Shown: in pieces, positions 52,899-64,000 of the stretch | How the letters are laid out: each line of letters opens with the position of its first letter | How positions within the stretch are numbered: the first letter of the stretch is position 1 | NCBI RefSeq assembly: GCF_918797505.1 | Contig: NC_092800.1 | Location: 28,944,263-29,008,262 of the forward strand | Reading direction: 5' to 3' | DNA length: 64,000 nt | Source of the DNA: Bemisia tabaci | Taxonomy: Eukaryota > Arthropoda > Insecta > Hemiptera > Aleyrodidae | The notes under the pieces: generated by a model | What the model was told of the DNA's origin: nothing | Database searches by the model: none | What the model saw: the letters and a program-made list of their open reading frames with translations, nothing else | Position numbers and translations under genes: made by a program

Positions 52899-54508
52899 AA
52901 AATAAAAAATAAAAATGAGGGGTGTGAAAGAAAAAAGGAGGACCAACATTTGCTCGAAAAAAGAGGAATAAATGATGAATGACATGACTTAATTACATTG
53001 CGTAGGCTCATTATGACGGATGCGTTTTTTTCCGACCTCTTATCTAAGGTACTTCGGGGAGGAGATCCCTGTTTAAAAAATTGAAAGCGGCAAGCTTATC
53101 ACTCATTTTCTGCTCGTCCCTCATTTTTATTCCGGATAAAATTATTTCCAATCGAACGTTTTAAACCCTCTAATCAATGTGAAATGTGACTTTAAACATC
53201 AGAGAAAGACAGAAACTGAATAAACGAGAGATCAAAGAAAGAAAAAAGTGTCGAAATTAATCGAATAGCTCAAATATTGAGTTCAGTATCGTAATCTCAC
53301 ACTTGAATCCATTTTAAGAGCTATTTTCCCCCAAAAACGTGGTGCATATTCTTCAACCAATCCTCATAGCGTTGTGCAGGTTTTCAAATATGGTTTAAGA
53401 TCTTAATTGTATGAAGTGAAAAACATTTCTGTGTGCATTAAAATGAACTTCTTTAGATTATTTCTCGCATGCAAATTCACGTTTCTTTAAACAAAACAAA
53501 TTAAAAGAAACTTTGAAGAATTGTGCGTTGGCTCAAAGAGAAAAGTAATTTTCCACAATTAGAGTGGCTCTGCAGAAACAGATTTTGCTCGGCTTTAAGC
53601 CCTAAAAATTTGAAAAGCCTGGAGCATTGGTCGAGCATGGATGTGCCAAAAATCCGTCTGATGTCTACGGACAAAAAAATTCTGTAGAAAAAACACATTT
53701 GCCCATAGATGGCTGATTCCTAACGTACTAAATAAAAAAAGGTTCTGTTCCTTTTTTTATTTAAGAAAAGGTTCTGTTCCTTTTTTTATTTAGTACGTTA
53801 GCAGTGTAAAGTGGAAAATAAAAATGTCTACAAAAAAGGGACCTTAGTCGAGAGAGGAGGCGGGAATGTAACGCGTACTTAATTTACTTTACGATGCAGA
53901 AAAACACTTTATAAAACTTATTTTGGATTTCAATTTCTTCATTCTCTTGTGTGGAAGAAATTAGGGACGCACCTTTTTTTCGTTGATTTAACTTTAACTT
54001 TTGCTAAAACAACTGCATGAAATGATGCCCCTAAATATAATATTGGTAGAGCTTTGATCATTATTTAGTGTTGATAGTTTAATCGCCATTTTGAATCATA
54101 TCCATATTAATTTAGTACATTTTTGAAATCTCCGTATATATCACGTATAGAACTTCACGATTTCAAATTTCATGATATTTTGCCACCTCTGTCTGAAGTA
54201 GTCGTTTTTTCATGGGGTTTAGTTATAATGTCAACCAGAGTGCAAGCTGGTATCAGGTTGCAACTTTGATACAATTTTTCACAGTATTACAACAGAGAGG
54301 TCAATCGATGCAAAAATTTCGTTCTCTCACGCACTGAAAATGACTTTACCTTCGGTAACACCACCGGGAAGGTCATTTTTGGCTCTCGGACACATATTCA
54401 AGGCAATATATTTAAGAAAGTAGATTTAGTCAACACCAATTATCGTCATTAAATGTAGACATTTTTTTATCGCAAAAATGCTGGTAGGTATTATAGAAAT
54501 TTAAGGTG
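52899..54508. other. Unassigned AT-rich sequence with a small hairpin
   Basis: Apart from the hairpin at 53720-53801, I see no repeat or gene. A 65-codon minus frame at 53501-53698 is unrecognised. Confidence 0.45.
53720..53801. repeat. Perfect 23-bp inverted repeat with internal direct repeats
   Basis: 53720-53742 (CTAACGTACTAAATAAAAAA, then AGG) and 53779-53801 are exact inverses. Between them AAAGGTTCTGTTCC, followed by TTTTTTTATTTA, occurs twice. It reads like a micro-element or a template-switch product. Confidence 0.85.
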
Positions 54509-54737
54509 CACTGGGAAAAAAAAATACATTGGATCTAGAGCCCAGACTCTTGAAAACATTGACAAGAAAATGGACTCTTGATTCAATCAGATTTAAGCTT
54601 AAATCAAAAGGAAATCCGCTCAAATTAAGAGGCTTGGTTCTTGATTTAAGCTTAAATTTGATTGAATCAAGAGTATTTTTTCTTGTCAATGTTTTCAAGA
54701 GTCTTGACTCTAGATCCAATGTGTTCTTTTTCCAGTG
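54509..54737. mobile_element. CACTG2 MITE, TTAAGCTTAAATC subfamily
   Basis: Ends CACTGGGAAAAAAAAATAC and GTTCTTTTTCCAGTG. Nearly palindromic. The best-kept arms are ATCAGATTTAAGCTTAAATC and its inverse. The flanking dinucleotides TG and TT differ at one base. Mirror open frames on both strands are a product of the palindrome. Confidence 0.82.
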
Positions 54738-56492
54738 TTGGCTCATACTGATTGACACTCAGCCTTTTGGCAAAAAATCGTCATCAAAAAACACTTTCAG
54801 TCTCCATCAATTTCGTTGCAAATGAACGGAGAATACCCTTTATGAACCGTTGGTTCTACATTTTCATAACACTCTTTGGAAGTTCGTCAGGGAGTCAATA
54901 TTTGCCGCGCGGACTTTGATAGCGCACCGACGAAATGAAATCACAGCGGCGGTGCCCTCCAGACGGAATAACCTTTCACTCGAATGGGTCCACCGCAATA
55001 TAGTCGAAACAAACAGTTCAAGCCGGCAAGGCCGCTTTGCAGACAAGGTGTGGTGGTCAAAGCAATACAGTAGGGATTTCATTAATGATCTCTGGAAAGC
55101 GACCTGGCTCATGGTTGTCATTAGTGGCACCCAGGATCCCGCTCAAATTATTGTTTACAATCGATCGCATATTCATGAGCATAACCCTAGAAATTTTTCC
55201 CCCTCCAATCCCGCGGACCCTTTCCCCGAGCAGCCTGGAATCTACCAAACGTCGAATCGGATTCCGGGAAAATGGTGCGGTTGTGTCCCTCGTTACAATT
55301 CAACTATTTGGAACGGGCAAGTTTTCTAGTGGAGCGTTTGTCAATGACTCATAAGGCGTCGCTAATGAGTGTTTTTTGAAAGCAATTTGCGGCGTTTCTT
55401 TGTCGGAGTTAAAGGAAAGAAAACCCCTTGAGGAAAAAACTTCAATTTCAACCTGACTACCCGAAGTCCCATGATTCTGTTACAATTGCGTAAAAATGAA
55501 AAATGAAAACACTCTCACAAACTCTGATGATTTTATCAGTAAGAGAATGATACGAAGTTGACTGCCCGCACGGAAAAAGTCTCATTAATACTGCGCAATG
55601 CAAAAAATTCGATTTTTCCTTTTCTTTGGAGTGTGTTAAGGCTCCATATTGTGTATCTAGAATCTAGATATCCATTGAGAGAATACCTCAGAATGAACTG
55701 CACAGTATACTTTTACCTATGCCAAAATAAGCACGTTAAATACGACTAACATTCGTAACTGCCAGATTATAAGATATTTCAAACTCCGCAAGACGTCGAA
55801 AATTCCATCGGGGAACACGTAAATTTTTCCTGAATCCGATTTGGAAAGCAACATAAGGAGCCACCATAAAATTCAGGAAAACTTAAGTTTGGTGATACTG
55901 TATTTCCATTTCATCGATAACAACACAAAAACTTGGAAATTTTTCTCAGTGTAAGGTTAACAGGGAGTGGATTCCAATTTTTTTTCTTTTGTCGGCCTGA
56001 TGTGGCAGCCACCGCGCTGAACGCTCTCTAGAGAATGATTCAATTTGATTAGACTCGAGGAAATTTTCCAAAAAGACTACTCTAGACAAGCCCTTTCTCT
56101 CCCCGCCGCACTCCGGGGACTTTGAACCGGGAATTAATAGCTTTATTTATGAGATTCACTATGGATGAGGTAGAGTGCTGGCCTTAGGAGGTGGATGAGT
56201 TAGACACCGATTAAAATTCACTTTGACCGTCTTCGATGAATTCAAGCTCCCTGTGGAACCTGGGCCTCGCACAACAGTGGGGGCTATTATATCTACCTGC
56301 CGCAGTTGCAAGGCAGTGCCGGATTTGACATCGAATATCTCAGAATTTCCCCCAGTGATTATTAAACCCTATTGATGAAAGAGGAGATACTTAAATTTGA
56401 TCGAAGAATAGGAACAATTTAGATTTCAGTACCTATCAAGAAATCAAATGAACTTCATGAATTTTTCAACTCCTGTTTTTTATTTTATTTTA
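54738..56492. other. Unassigned sequence with an unrecognised 159-codon frame
   Basis: 54850-55329 (+) is open for 159 codons in a locally GC-richer stretch. The product is rich in Trp, Arg, Asn and Pro, has no signal peptide and matches no domain I know. Antisense frames of 63-88 codons overlap it. Without homology I leave it as non-coding or unknown. The rest is unassigned. Confidence 0.35.
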
Positions 56493-56720
56493 CAGTAAAA
56501 GTTCGTTAAGTCAAACGACGCTTATAACGAAAATGTGCTTAAGTCGAAATTATCTTCGGTCCCGGGATACTCCCGTAAAAAGTAATGCTAAAACCAGCGC
56601 TTTATTAGAATTTGTGATTTTTTGTGTCGGTTGAAAAGCCGCTTATGTCAATTTTTTTTTTTCAAAAAATCCGAAAATTGTTCGGGTTTTTATGCAGAAA
56701 TAAGCGGAAAATAATAGATT
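56493..56720. repeat. Solo end of a pogo/Tigger-like element
   Basis: After TA (56491-56492) comes CAGTAAAAGTTCGTTAAGTC, then ACGCTTATAACGAAAATGTG and TCGGTCCCGG. TA target, CAGT terminus and alternating TTAAGTC/TATAACG motifs are features of pogo/Tigger-type ends. No matching right end or transposase frame was found. Confidence 0.5.
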
Positions 56721-57549
56721 TTATTTTATTTTATTGATGGTGATACAAAATAAAACATCACATCTGTCGTTTGCAACAAAGGTTGCTTCATATTTTCTTC
56801 ACAAAATTTAAATAAACTGGCATTTCTGTGTATCGCAAAACTACATATGATACGTCTCCGTTAAAATTTTATCAAGACTTGTTGGTTTTTAAAGTTGGGA
56901 ACTTCCAGTCATTCTTTATTTAAACCCTTAGATACCCAAGTCCGATTCAATCTACCCGAGGTTTCTTAAAAACACTTTTCCCGCGGGTTGTAAGGTGTAG
57001 AACCTTTCGATTTAATCTACAAATACATCCTAATCGAAAAAGAATCGACCGTTAATTTGAAAGAATAATCGATTGTCAACACAGCCGGAGTTTGGAGAGA
57101 AGCAATCAGGCCTCGTTTTTAACTTTTATTCCAAAGAGTGACAACTCATTTTCATTTGCAGTACAGAGCGGAGAGTTGAGTGTTCACGCCTCGCACCAAA
57201 GCGCCTTCAATTTTGCAGACGCAACACGGACATCCATCAAGCACGAATAGTTGTATCACTGCGCCGTCATCAACGCGCGAACTTTCCTTTACTGTATTTC
57301 TATCTTGCGTTGGTTTCATTTGTCTTATGTAGTGCGGTGCCTCAAAATTTTGCTTTGTCTGTTAGAGGCACTGTTCCAAATTCCATACAGAAAATATGTT
57401 TTTGTTTTGATAGAAATAATTGAAGGATAAGAAGCATTTTGGGAAAAGGAAATATTAAAACAGAGAATTTTCCTCTCTTATAAGCGACAAAGCATAGTTT
57501 TGAATATACTCATTTTATTAATTTGAGTTTAAAGTTTGAGAATAGTGTA
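56721..57549. other. Unassigned sequence with a decayed module copy
   Basis: 57198-57255 contains GCGCCTTCAATTTTGCAGAC and AATAGTTG...CTGCGCC, a very decayed relative of the HP 65-nt module. Nothing else is recognised. Confidence 0.35.
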
Positions 57550-57803
57550 GATCACATTTAGCGAAAAGGAACCATCGCGATTACAGTGTTGTAAGAATGG
57601 TGCATCTTCATTATTATTTAAAAAATCTCCCCGAATAGCAAGTAGTTTTCGCCTTCCACCAAAGAATTGTTAATTTTAAAGGAACAAATAGTGTAAATTT
57701 TAATACTGTACCTATAATACGTATTTTTTTTTTAAAAAAAAGAAGAAGTTGCACACTTTTGAAAGCACTGTAATCACGGTGGTTCCTTCGCTAAATGCAA
57801 TCC
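57550..57803. repeat. Dispersed inverted-repeat unit, GGATCACATTTAGC family, best copy
   Basis: The left end GATCACATTTAGCGAAAAGG and right end CCTTCGCTAAATGCAATCC are inverse over about 38 bp, with CGCGATTACAGTG and CACTGTAATCACGG pairing inside. Interior shared with 24109-24352. About 254 bp, non-coding, MITE-like. Confidence 0.65.
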
Positions 57804-58713
57804 ATGTAATAGTTCCTTGCATCCTTCTCTTCTGTGACGAATGAGATTTCAATATTTTAGAACAAGTTTTACGATCCGTAAGTTAGCAACCTAAATCTCA
57901 CATTGTTTGATAAAAAAACAGAAACAAAGTCACCAGCAAACGTATCATCAATTAGATTGTCAGTATTGGATAATTAGTCTCAAATCCCTTAACTTCCTGA
58001 TCAGGGCTATCATTTTATTTGCCTCGATGCTTCCTTATTTTTCTCCTTCTCTTTTTTTTCCTGGAGGCTTTTCCGCCAGACACCTTTTGTGTTTGTAGAA
58101 AAATTAAAATAATTAAAAGAAAATTAAGGCGGGTGCAGGTCGGAGCCAGACGATTTGTCTTCATTAGGCTAAGAAGCAGCAGAAGTGAACACCACGTAAG
58201 GAGTTTGTGGGGCTAGGATAGGTTGAACCGCGGCTCACAAACTTCATTTCCGCCTCTTGCACCTCCGCCATTTCCGCCTTACGCGCCCCTCACCCCCTCC
58301 CCCTCAGGGTTTCCGCCTGTACATTTTTCTCTCGCTTACACTCTTAGCTGGGCTAATTAATGAAATTTTAACGCAGGGTGTACGTCAGTTTCAGAGACGT
58401 TTATCCCGTGCCGCATTTTTCAGCGCCCATGAAGAAAACAACTCCTGACGAAACAAAAAGGGGTGGCTTGAAATTTAGTTCCAATTTATATATTTTGTCA
58501 CCAGAATAGATAGAAATAAATCGAAAGACAACGTACAAAATTTTGTTTTGGTGGGAAAGAAAGATTTAGCTAACTGAACAGACTCATTAGAAGTCAAATC
58601 GTATTAAATACATGCATTTATAAGGATGGGAGGAGGAGAGGAGTCATTCCGACTGGAGAAATTTTGAACATAAAAAAAACTTTTAAGAATGAAAAATGTC
58701 TCTTCAGTAACCA
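57804..58713. other. Unassigned sequence, no gene seen
   Basis: 58190-58330 is somewhat GC-rich. Frames of 62-65 codons overlap and are unrecognised. Confidence 0.4.
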
Positions 58714-58919
58714 CACGGAAAAAAAATTGATGTTGCTGACGACAGAATCTTCTGTTTACAGGGTTCATGCAGTTTCTTTGTTACACTCACAGATTTTTTC
58801 TGTTGTGAGAACAGAACTTCGGTCGTGGGAACAGAGTACTCTGTCCTCATAACGGAAGCTTCTGTGACTGTTACAAAAGTAGTGCAGGAGCCCTGTGAAT
58901 AGAACTATTTTTTTCAGTG
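58714..58919. mobile_element. CACTG2 MITE, TTCTGT-rich subfamily
   Basis: Left end CACGGAAAAAAAATTGATG and right end CTATTTTTTTCAGTG with CA/CA flanks (58712-58713, 58920-58921). The interior has repeated TTCTGT/ACAGAA motifs in both orientations (CAGAATCTTCTGT, GAACAGAACTTC, GGAAGCTTCTGTG). Single copy, non-coding. Confidence 0.7.
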
Positions 58920-59801
58920 CAGAAAGCACGCTCCTGGATTTCGGCTGTTTAACGCTTGGACAACATTCTTTGTTTGCTGTAAGACCTTCATTTCTGAGAA
59001 AGTAACAGAGAGATAACATTTTGAATTTTTAAAATTTTCACTATGTTTAATACGTGTGAAGAATTCAAGAATGAGATGTAATACAGGATGTGAGATGAGA
59101 GACTTTAAATGACGTAGGGCGTTTATGCAAAAAGCAAGGAAATGGTTTGTCTGGGTGCTCTCTCGTGATCATCTCAAAATGGCAAATTTAGAGTTACGGC
59201 CCCGGAACTTTCAGTTTATGGGGAAAAAAGCCCTCCGAAATTCATCACTCACTAGCATCTGCGGTTTTGCAGCACGGAATTCCTATTTAATGGGCAGATG
59301 TCTTGAAGTGTTCCCTGGAATCTCGTGAAAAAATGTCTTTTCGCAAAGGTGTGGTGTCGCGCACGCTACCAGTTTGAATCGGTTCCAAGTTTCCTCATCC
59401 TAGGTTCATTTCGGACTTTCAATTATACGGATAAATGTCAGTGTAACCTCCGTCCATTTAACCTGGAACCCGTCGTCGAAGTCGTACCATTAACCCCCGT
59501 TTCCGATTACAGGTTAAAGTGTTTTTGAACTCCGTCACTCTCGCGTTTTAAATATGCGCCTTTGAACGCGATTTGATCATCTTCACTGAGAGATCGAGAG
59601 TGTACATTGCGACGGTTACCACATTTGCTGAAGAAATTGTTCTTAACGTTGCCGAGGTTACTAATGAGTGAAAATGGACCACCACACCGAAAAAAAAGAG
59701 GTGCTATTTGAACAGTCACTTTGGGTGTCAATTATAATACCAGTTTTTCATTTCATCTAATCGCCCTGGGCGCTACCTCAACATATCTTAGTTATTAAAA
59801 C
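58920..59801. other. Unassigned sequence, no gene seen
   Basis: Frames of 67-84 codons on both strands overlap and have no recognised domain. No repeats were noticed. Confidence 0.4.
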
Positions 59802-60360
59802 AGCAACCAGCACGGTTGCACATTATGCTAAGCGTTATTAAATACGGATACTAGAACTTGGTGAGTTTTTGGACTCTCCTCTTGTGCCGTAATATTTTAA
59901 TTTAATTTGCAAAAATCATGAAGAATACCTGTCATTTTTAATACGTTGGAGCGCTTTCAATTTCGTATGATACTGTGCAACACTTCTGTTGTGAAATATT
60001 TGTTAGAGGCGCCGTGGTGCGCTTCGGCGCGGCGCGCGGGCGGGCGGCCAACGCCTACAAACCTAAGTGGATACTTCAAGCTTTGCGCAATGCGTGAAGT
60101 TTCCCCTTAGGTTTGTAGGGGCCTGTGCGTGTTACGCGCTAGCAGCACGCCGCTTCTGTTAGGTTCTAATATTTAAACTTGTGGAGTCAGCATTTTTCAG
60201 CTCATGATTTTGAAATTTTTGCACACCGTGCATGGATTATTCTCATTTAATTTTATGAAAAAAAAAAAAAAAAATGTAATAAAGCAAAACATAATGTGTT
60301 TTGTAACTATTAAGGTGGTACGCGTTCCGTGTCAACTTTAATGATTCCCAAATTATATGT
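59802..60360 (+). mobile_element. HP palindromic element, copy 4
   Basis: Collinear with 491-965 from the upstream block (ATTATGCTAAGCGTTATTAA) through the 65-nt module (59948-60016), hairpin core (about 60050-60120) and tail (TTGTGGAGTCAGCATTTTTC). The arms have mismatches such as AAGTGG against CCTTAGG. The centre reads TTTGCGCAAT. Confidence 0.78.
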
Positions 60361-60423
60361 ACTTTGTCCAGACCTAAAGCCGGGAAACGTTTATCAAAAC
60401 AGTCATCACAGATGAGTGTCATC

Positions 60424-60857
60424 TCAGACAAGGTACGAATTTCAGCATTCTGATACATGTTTCGTAACTAAAATTTCACGTAAAACACGATGCGCACAAC
60501 AAAAATTACCGCAATCAACTCCTTACGAAGATATCTAATGATTCTTGATGCGTGAATTCGAACCACCCGCTCATGAAAATTCAATGCTCCACGTGATTTA
60601 CATCGCGCGCTAAACGTTACCATGACAGTGTCTGCGATATAAAAATCTGGCAACCTCAATATTGACGCTTTGGCTCAGCTATAGCAAATTGCTAATGATG
60701 AACAACACATGGTGGGAAATGAACATTGCTCGATGGAATATATTCGTTAAGAGTTGGTTTCAGTCATTTCCGTTGTGTGAATCGTATTTTACGTGAAATT
60801 CTGATTAAGAAACATGTATCAGATTGCCTAAATTCGTACCTTGTCTAGTGGTCCATT
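60424..60857. mobile_element. AATGGACCAC element, copy lacking part of one arm
   Basis: About 85 percent identical to 37969-38521. The first roughly 10 bp of the left end are missing. The right-arm segment corresponding to about 38278-38400 is also absent. The copy is therefore no longer a full palindrome. Its outer right end CTTGTCTAGTGGTCCATT is intact. Confidence 0.75.
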
Positions 60858-60929
60858 TGCGCATTTTAAGTTCAGATAGAATATCTAACACATATTGCCG
60901 CAATGTTTTCCACTTATTTTGCCGTTTTA

Positions 60930-61000
60930 TGGAAGAGCGCCGTATAAGCCCTTCGACGCTGCCAACTCTATCATGAAAACTTACGAATTTTCGGGACATT
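60930..61000. repeat. CTGCC-family left-end fragment
   Basis: GGAAGAGCGCCGTATAAGCC, then TTCGACGCTGCCAACTC, matches the family from the AAGG box inward. No right half was found. It lies inside a 169-codon minus-strand frame (60805-61314) that also runs into the AATGGACCAC end and is therefore not a gene. Confidence 0.5.
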
Positions 61001-62654
61001 TTGTGAGCACTTTTCTTCTGATTTTTCCGAGAATTTTTCAAAATGTAGTCCGTATATTCTCGCAGTTGGCTAATCAGTCTCACTGAGTTTTTGTTATAAA
61101 GTTGTCTCTCATTGCATGCATTTTTTCCCCTCTGGTTTGCTTGAAAAGTATGGCAACAGCGAGACGGACTTTTCCGTGCCTTTATTCCAGCCATGCACTC
61201 TGTTTCGATTTCCTGCCAGATACTATTCACTTTGTTTCCTTTCCCACTCCGGCACTTTTGCACCTTCTCAAGTGCTCTCTGCTGACAATTTTTTTCCGCC
61301 GAGAAATTGTTCAACCCGAACTGACATCTTTGCGTCTCACCGGTGAGTAAAATTGAGTTTGAATGTGAAACTCACGGTGGAAAAAAGCAACATATTTCTC
61401 ATCGGAACCGACTGTTGCACTTCTCGGTAGTTCGAATTGGACTTCATTTTGCGGTTAGGAACCACACTTTCTGGCTCATCCGCAAAAACACTTGCGAATA
61501 GGAACTACAATTTCTGGCTCATCCGTAAAAACACGTCTACATATGCATAAGGGAACCAAAAATACTTACATTCTAAACTTTATTTCTAAACGAAGCCAAA
61601 ATGGTGGTCCTAATTGCAAAATGAAGATAAATTAAAGTAGTCCAATCAATCATTCTAATTGAATAACACTAACGCGGTATGTATTTAAGTTAGACGTATT
61701 TGTTAGAAGAAAAGAAATGAAGTCATCTTATGTAACCGCTCAAGAGTGTAAAGTGAAAATTTCTCTTTTTAGTTTTTTCAACCACCCTAACACTGCCTTG
61801 ATTTGAAATATTTTTTTTAAAGTTTTAATTCAATTCTATTGAATTTTTTTTCAATTTTATTTATGTTTACCGCGCATCCGGATGCCTATAGCAGCCCAGC
61901 GAATTAGTGCATGAATTTACTTGTGAGTAACAACGGATTACGAACGAGAACTATTAGAGCTTCTGTGTAGTTTTTTTTGCCCACAAAAATTTATGCAGGG
62001 GTTTTTGTAAGCCGTAGGACTGCTACAGCTGCTCGCGCCTTCGGGCGTTGGAAAGATATTGAAAAAAGGGCAAAATTAAATGCAGAGACTCTGTTTTGAA
62101 AAATAATGAAAGCAACGGGAAGTATGACAAAATGTGAAAATACTCGAAATCGTATAAATTTCATGAGTTTTTAAAACATGACAACTTTGATCCAGGCCGT
62201 TATTTTGACCGGTTTTCGATATTTTTTGGGATACTTCCTCCATTTTTCAACGCAAAAATTATTTCACGTCTGTTATGAGCACCTAATCTCTTCAATATCC
62301 TTATGGTTTGGCTGAACATATTCGACTTCTGTCAACGACTTCTCTCGATATTTGCGTGTCAAAGACTCGTCAATTTCACGGTTTTTCCTCGTTATTAAAC
62401 TCAAACTTCTCGCCAACTTGGGGGATTTGCATGTTTCCTCCTGACTTTTACGACGAGGAAAAGCGGTTTTCCTACTACAGAACGTCAGACCACCAAATTT
62501 AAGAGATGGATTGAATAAAAAATATGCTATATAAAACCTAGAATTACATGTAAAATATGAGTTCAAGATCAGCGGGTGTGATTTAACCGCGCAGTTAGTC
62601 GGCTTGTTGAATCAGATTCCTAAAATCTCCCGCAAGTGCAGAACAAACCACAGT
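61001..62654. other. Unassigned sequence with decayed repeat units
   Basis: 61440-61640 holds two or three decayed units of the GCCAGAAATAGTAGTTCC family (GGAACTACAATTTCTGGCTC and relatives). The rest, including paired frames at 61102-61350 and 62273-62566, shows nothing recognisable. Confidence 0.45.
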
Positions 62655-63074
62655 GCGGCCGTGCTAAGGAAAAACGCCGTATTAGCTTTTAGGGTTGCCA
62701 CATTTTTCTCGATAAAATACAAATTTCCCGGTAAACTTTTGAATATTTTCCTTCCAATTTTTATACAAAGTTCGCAATTTTAACCAGAGTTCTTGAAAAT
62801 TTCAAGGAAACCAGTAAAGTGAAGTGCTCAGCGCTCTATCGATATTTCCGCATTTGAAACTGTGGTAAATAATCGATTATGAAGGTTTTCGCTGCGAACT
62901 GCCTGTTTATCGATACTTTTCCATAGATTTAAATGGCCGATCAATCGATATATCGCTAGCACGCCACGCCACCGAAGGAAAAATGTACATAACTTTCCTC
63001 AAAAATGACCATTTTATCGAAGAAAATCCGGCAACTCTCGGATGTTCATACGGCGTTCTTCCTTAGCATGGCAG
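62655..63074. mobile_element. CTGCC-family MITE interrupted by a GGCG element
   Basis: The left end GCGGCCGTGCTAAGG, then AACGCCGTATTAGC, and right end GGATGTTCATACGGCG, CCTTAGCATGGCAG frame the unit. Without the insertion at 62812-62974 the length returns to about 250 bp, the family norm. Confidence 0.82.
62812..62974. mobile_element. GGCG-family hAT-like MITE nested in a CTGCC element
   Basis: Begins CAGTAAAGTGAAGTGC and ends CACGCCACGCCACCG. The flanks AAGGAAAC (62804-62811) and AAGGAAAA (62975-62982) are an 8-bp duplication with one mismatch. The interior keeps ATCGATATTTCC, a mirrored ATCGATTATGAAGG/TTTATCGATAC and the CGCTGCGAA centre. Confidence 0.83.
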
Positions 63075-63298
63075 AGTGGCTCCTTATTTCAATCAAGGAA
63101 AGACCATGAATACGAGCCTTGAAACAAGGGTACAAACCCCCGAACAATCATTTGGGGGTAGACTCGACCGAACCCGATTAAAAACAAATCCGATTAACCC
63201 GACTTAAAAAATGGCGGCCCTGGAGGAGTCCAGTCCCTCTCCTACCACTCATGCATGATTGCATCGTAAATACAGGATCGGTCAGATGCGACTTACAA

Positions 63299-63551
63299 CT
63301 GTCGTGCTAAGGAAAAACGCCGTATGAGCATTCGAGAGTTGCCAAATTTCCTCCAATAAAATGTTTATTTTTAAGGAGGGTTATGAATATTTTTCCTTGA
63401 GATTTTCAGGGACTTTAGGTGGAATTGCGAACAAAATTATCTGGAAAATTGGAAGGAAAATATTTATAAGTTCATCAGGAAATTCGTGTTTTATCGAAGG
63501 GAATTTGGCAACGCCTGAAGGTTCATACGGCGTTCCTCCTCAGCACGGCAG
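63299..63551. mobile_element. CTGCC-family MITE, nearly intact
   Basis: Ends CTGTCGTGCTAAGG and CCTCAGCACGGCAG. Inner arms CGCCGTATGAGCATTC/GAAGGTTCATACGGCG and GAGAGTTGCCAAATTTCC/GAATTTGGCAACGCC. 253 bp, the same length as 18765-19017. Non-coding. Confidence 0.87.
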
Positions 63552-63990
63552 AATTACTGACCCGCTCGAGGGAGCCAGAGACAGGTTAAAAAGTGGGAGA
63601 GAAGAGGGATAGTTAAGGGCGGAGGAGCTCCCTTGAAGAAAATACGGGCTTGTTTCGGTAATGAAGATCGGAGATAAGTCGAGATTTATTTAAAACACAT
63701 TTTCTCTCTGTTGTTGGTTCTTGTTATCTCTTTTTTTACTCCCTCCCTCGAGACACACATATATGTTCCGGTTCTTAATTCCCTCTCCCGGTCTGGATCG
63801 TGTTCTTTATTGCTGGACGTATTAACTGTGAGAAATCGAAAGGATACCCCCCGTCGAGCGAGCAATCTGGACCGGCGGAGAGGAGTTTCGGAAAGTTTTC
63901 GCTTCGCTTCGATTTTATATACTTTGTTGAACTTGGTGCGGAAAGTAAACTCGGAGAAAGAAATATTTGCCAACGACGCAAGACGCAATA
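63552..63990. other. Unassigned sequence, no gene seen
   Basis: Contains overlapping minus-strand frames of 68 and 100 codons without recognised domains. Confidence 0.4.
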
Positions 63991-64000
63991 CTGCCGTGCT
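63991..64000. mobile_element. Start of another CTGCC-family MITE (cut by window end)
   Basis: The last ten bases CTGCCGTGCT are the exact family terminus and are preceded by AATA, the same tetranucleotide that flanks 18765-19017. Only the end is visible. Confidence 0.6.

Noticed and set aside
54850..55329. 159-codon plus-strand frame as a gene
   Set aside because: No recognisable domain, signal or splice context, and antisense frames overlap it. Kept only as unassigned sequence, but it is the best single frame to test by homology search.
60805..61314. 169-codon minus-strand frame as a basic protein
   Set aside because: It begins in unassigned DNA and ends through a CTGCC fragment and an AATGGACCAC terminus, so it is a composite of repeats.

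Overview
This 64 kb window looks like AT-rich eukaryotic nuclear DNA, most likely from an insect. A hemipteran is possible, but nothing here fixes the species. There are no operons, no bacterial gene layout, no rRNA and no complete protein gene. All open frames are short. The longest (205, 176, 169 and 159 codons) lie in GC-rich, low-complexity or repeat sequence and resemble no family I recognise. The window is best read as intergenic or intronic DNA built from layers of small non-autonomous DNA transposons (MITEs), with a few tRNA-derived SINE-like units, tandem repeats and GC-rich unique islands.

Family names used below: HP = palindromic element with a 76-80 bp hairpin core (491-1432, 45252-45712, 59802-60360; bare core at 26589-26668). 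CTGCC = element with ends CTGCCGTGCTAAGG and a CATACGGCG subterminal motif, about 14 full or partial copies. CACTG2 = several unrelated interiors sharing CACTGRAAAAAA ends and 2-bp target duplications (7759, 12853, 16730, 19562, 22159, 29046, 48177, 48636, 50380, 54509, 58714). GGCG = hAT-like element with CAGTGGCGTGGCG ends and 8-bp duplications (9408, 10363, 15290, 62812). CGTC = palindromic element with CGTCGTCTCC ends (1432, 9117, 10121, part at 12525).

Layout. 0-7 kb: tandem HP pair, one CGTC copy, a SINE and a long inverted-repeat element (5126-6062). 7-17 kb: a CACTG2 element carrying an 18-bp minisatellite, a GC island, CGTC and GGCG elements, a SINE split by another insertion, and a GGCG copy split by a Mutator-like (MULE) element with a transposase remnant. 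18-26 kb: a CTGCC cluster, CACTG2 copies, a GC island and a 119-120 bp tandem array. 26-42 kb: palindromic MITEs, a tandem duplication invaded by a bare HP hairpin, and a 2.4 kb inverted-repeat element. 44-46 kb: a 2 kb MULE-like element with a nested HP copy. 48-53 kb: CACTG2 elements, a duplication that preserves an empty insertion site, and a 1.64 kb inverted repeat whose ~600-bp arms differ at one position. 54-64 kb: more MITEs, a pogo/Tigger-like end and a GGCG element nested in a CTGCC element.

No genes can be seen working together. What the sequence does give is a relative insertion history: CGTC, CTGCC and SINE copies are older hosts, hAT-like elements entered them, and a MULE then entered a hAT-like copy.
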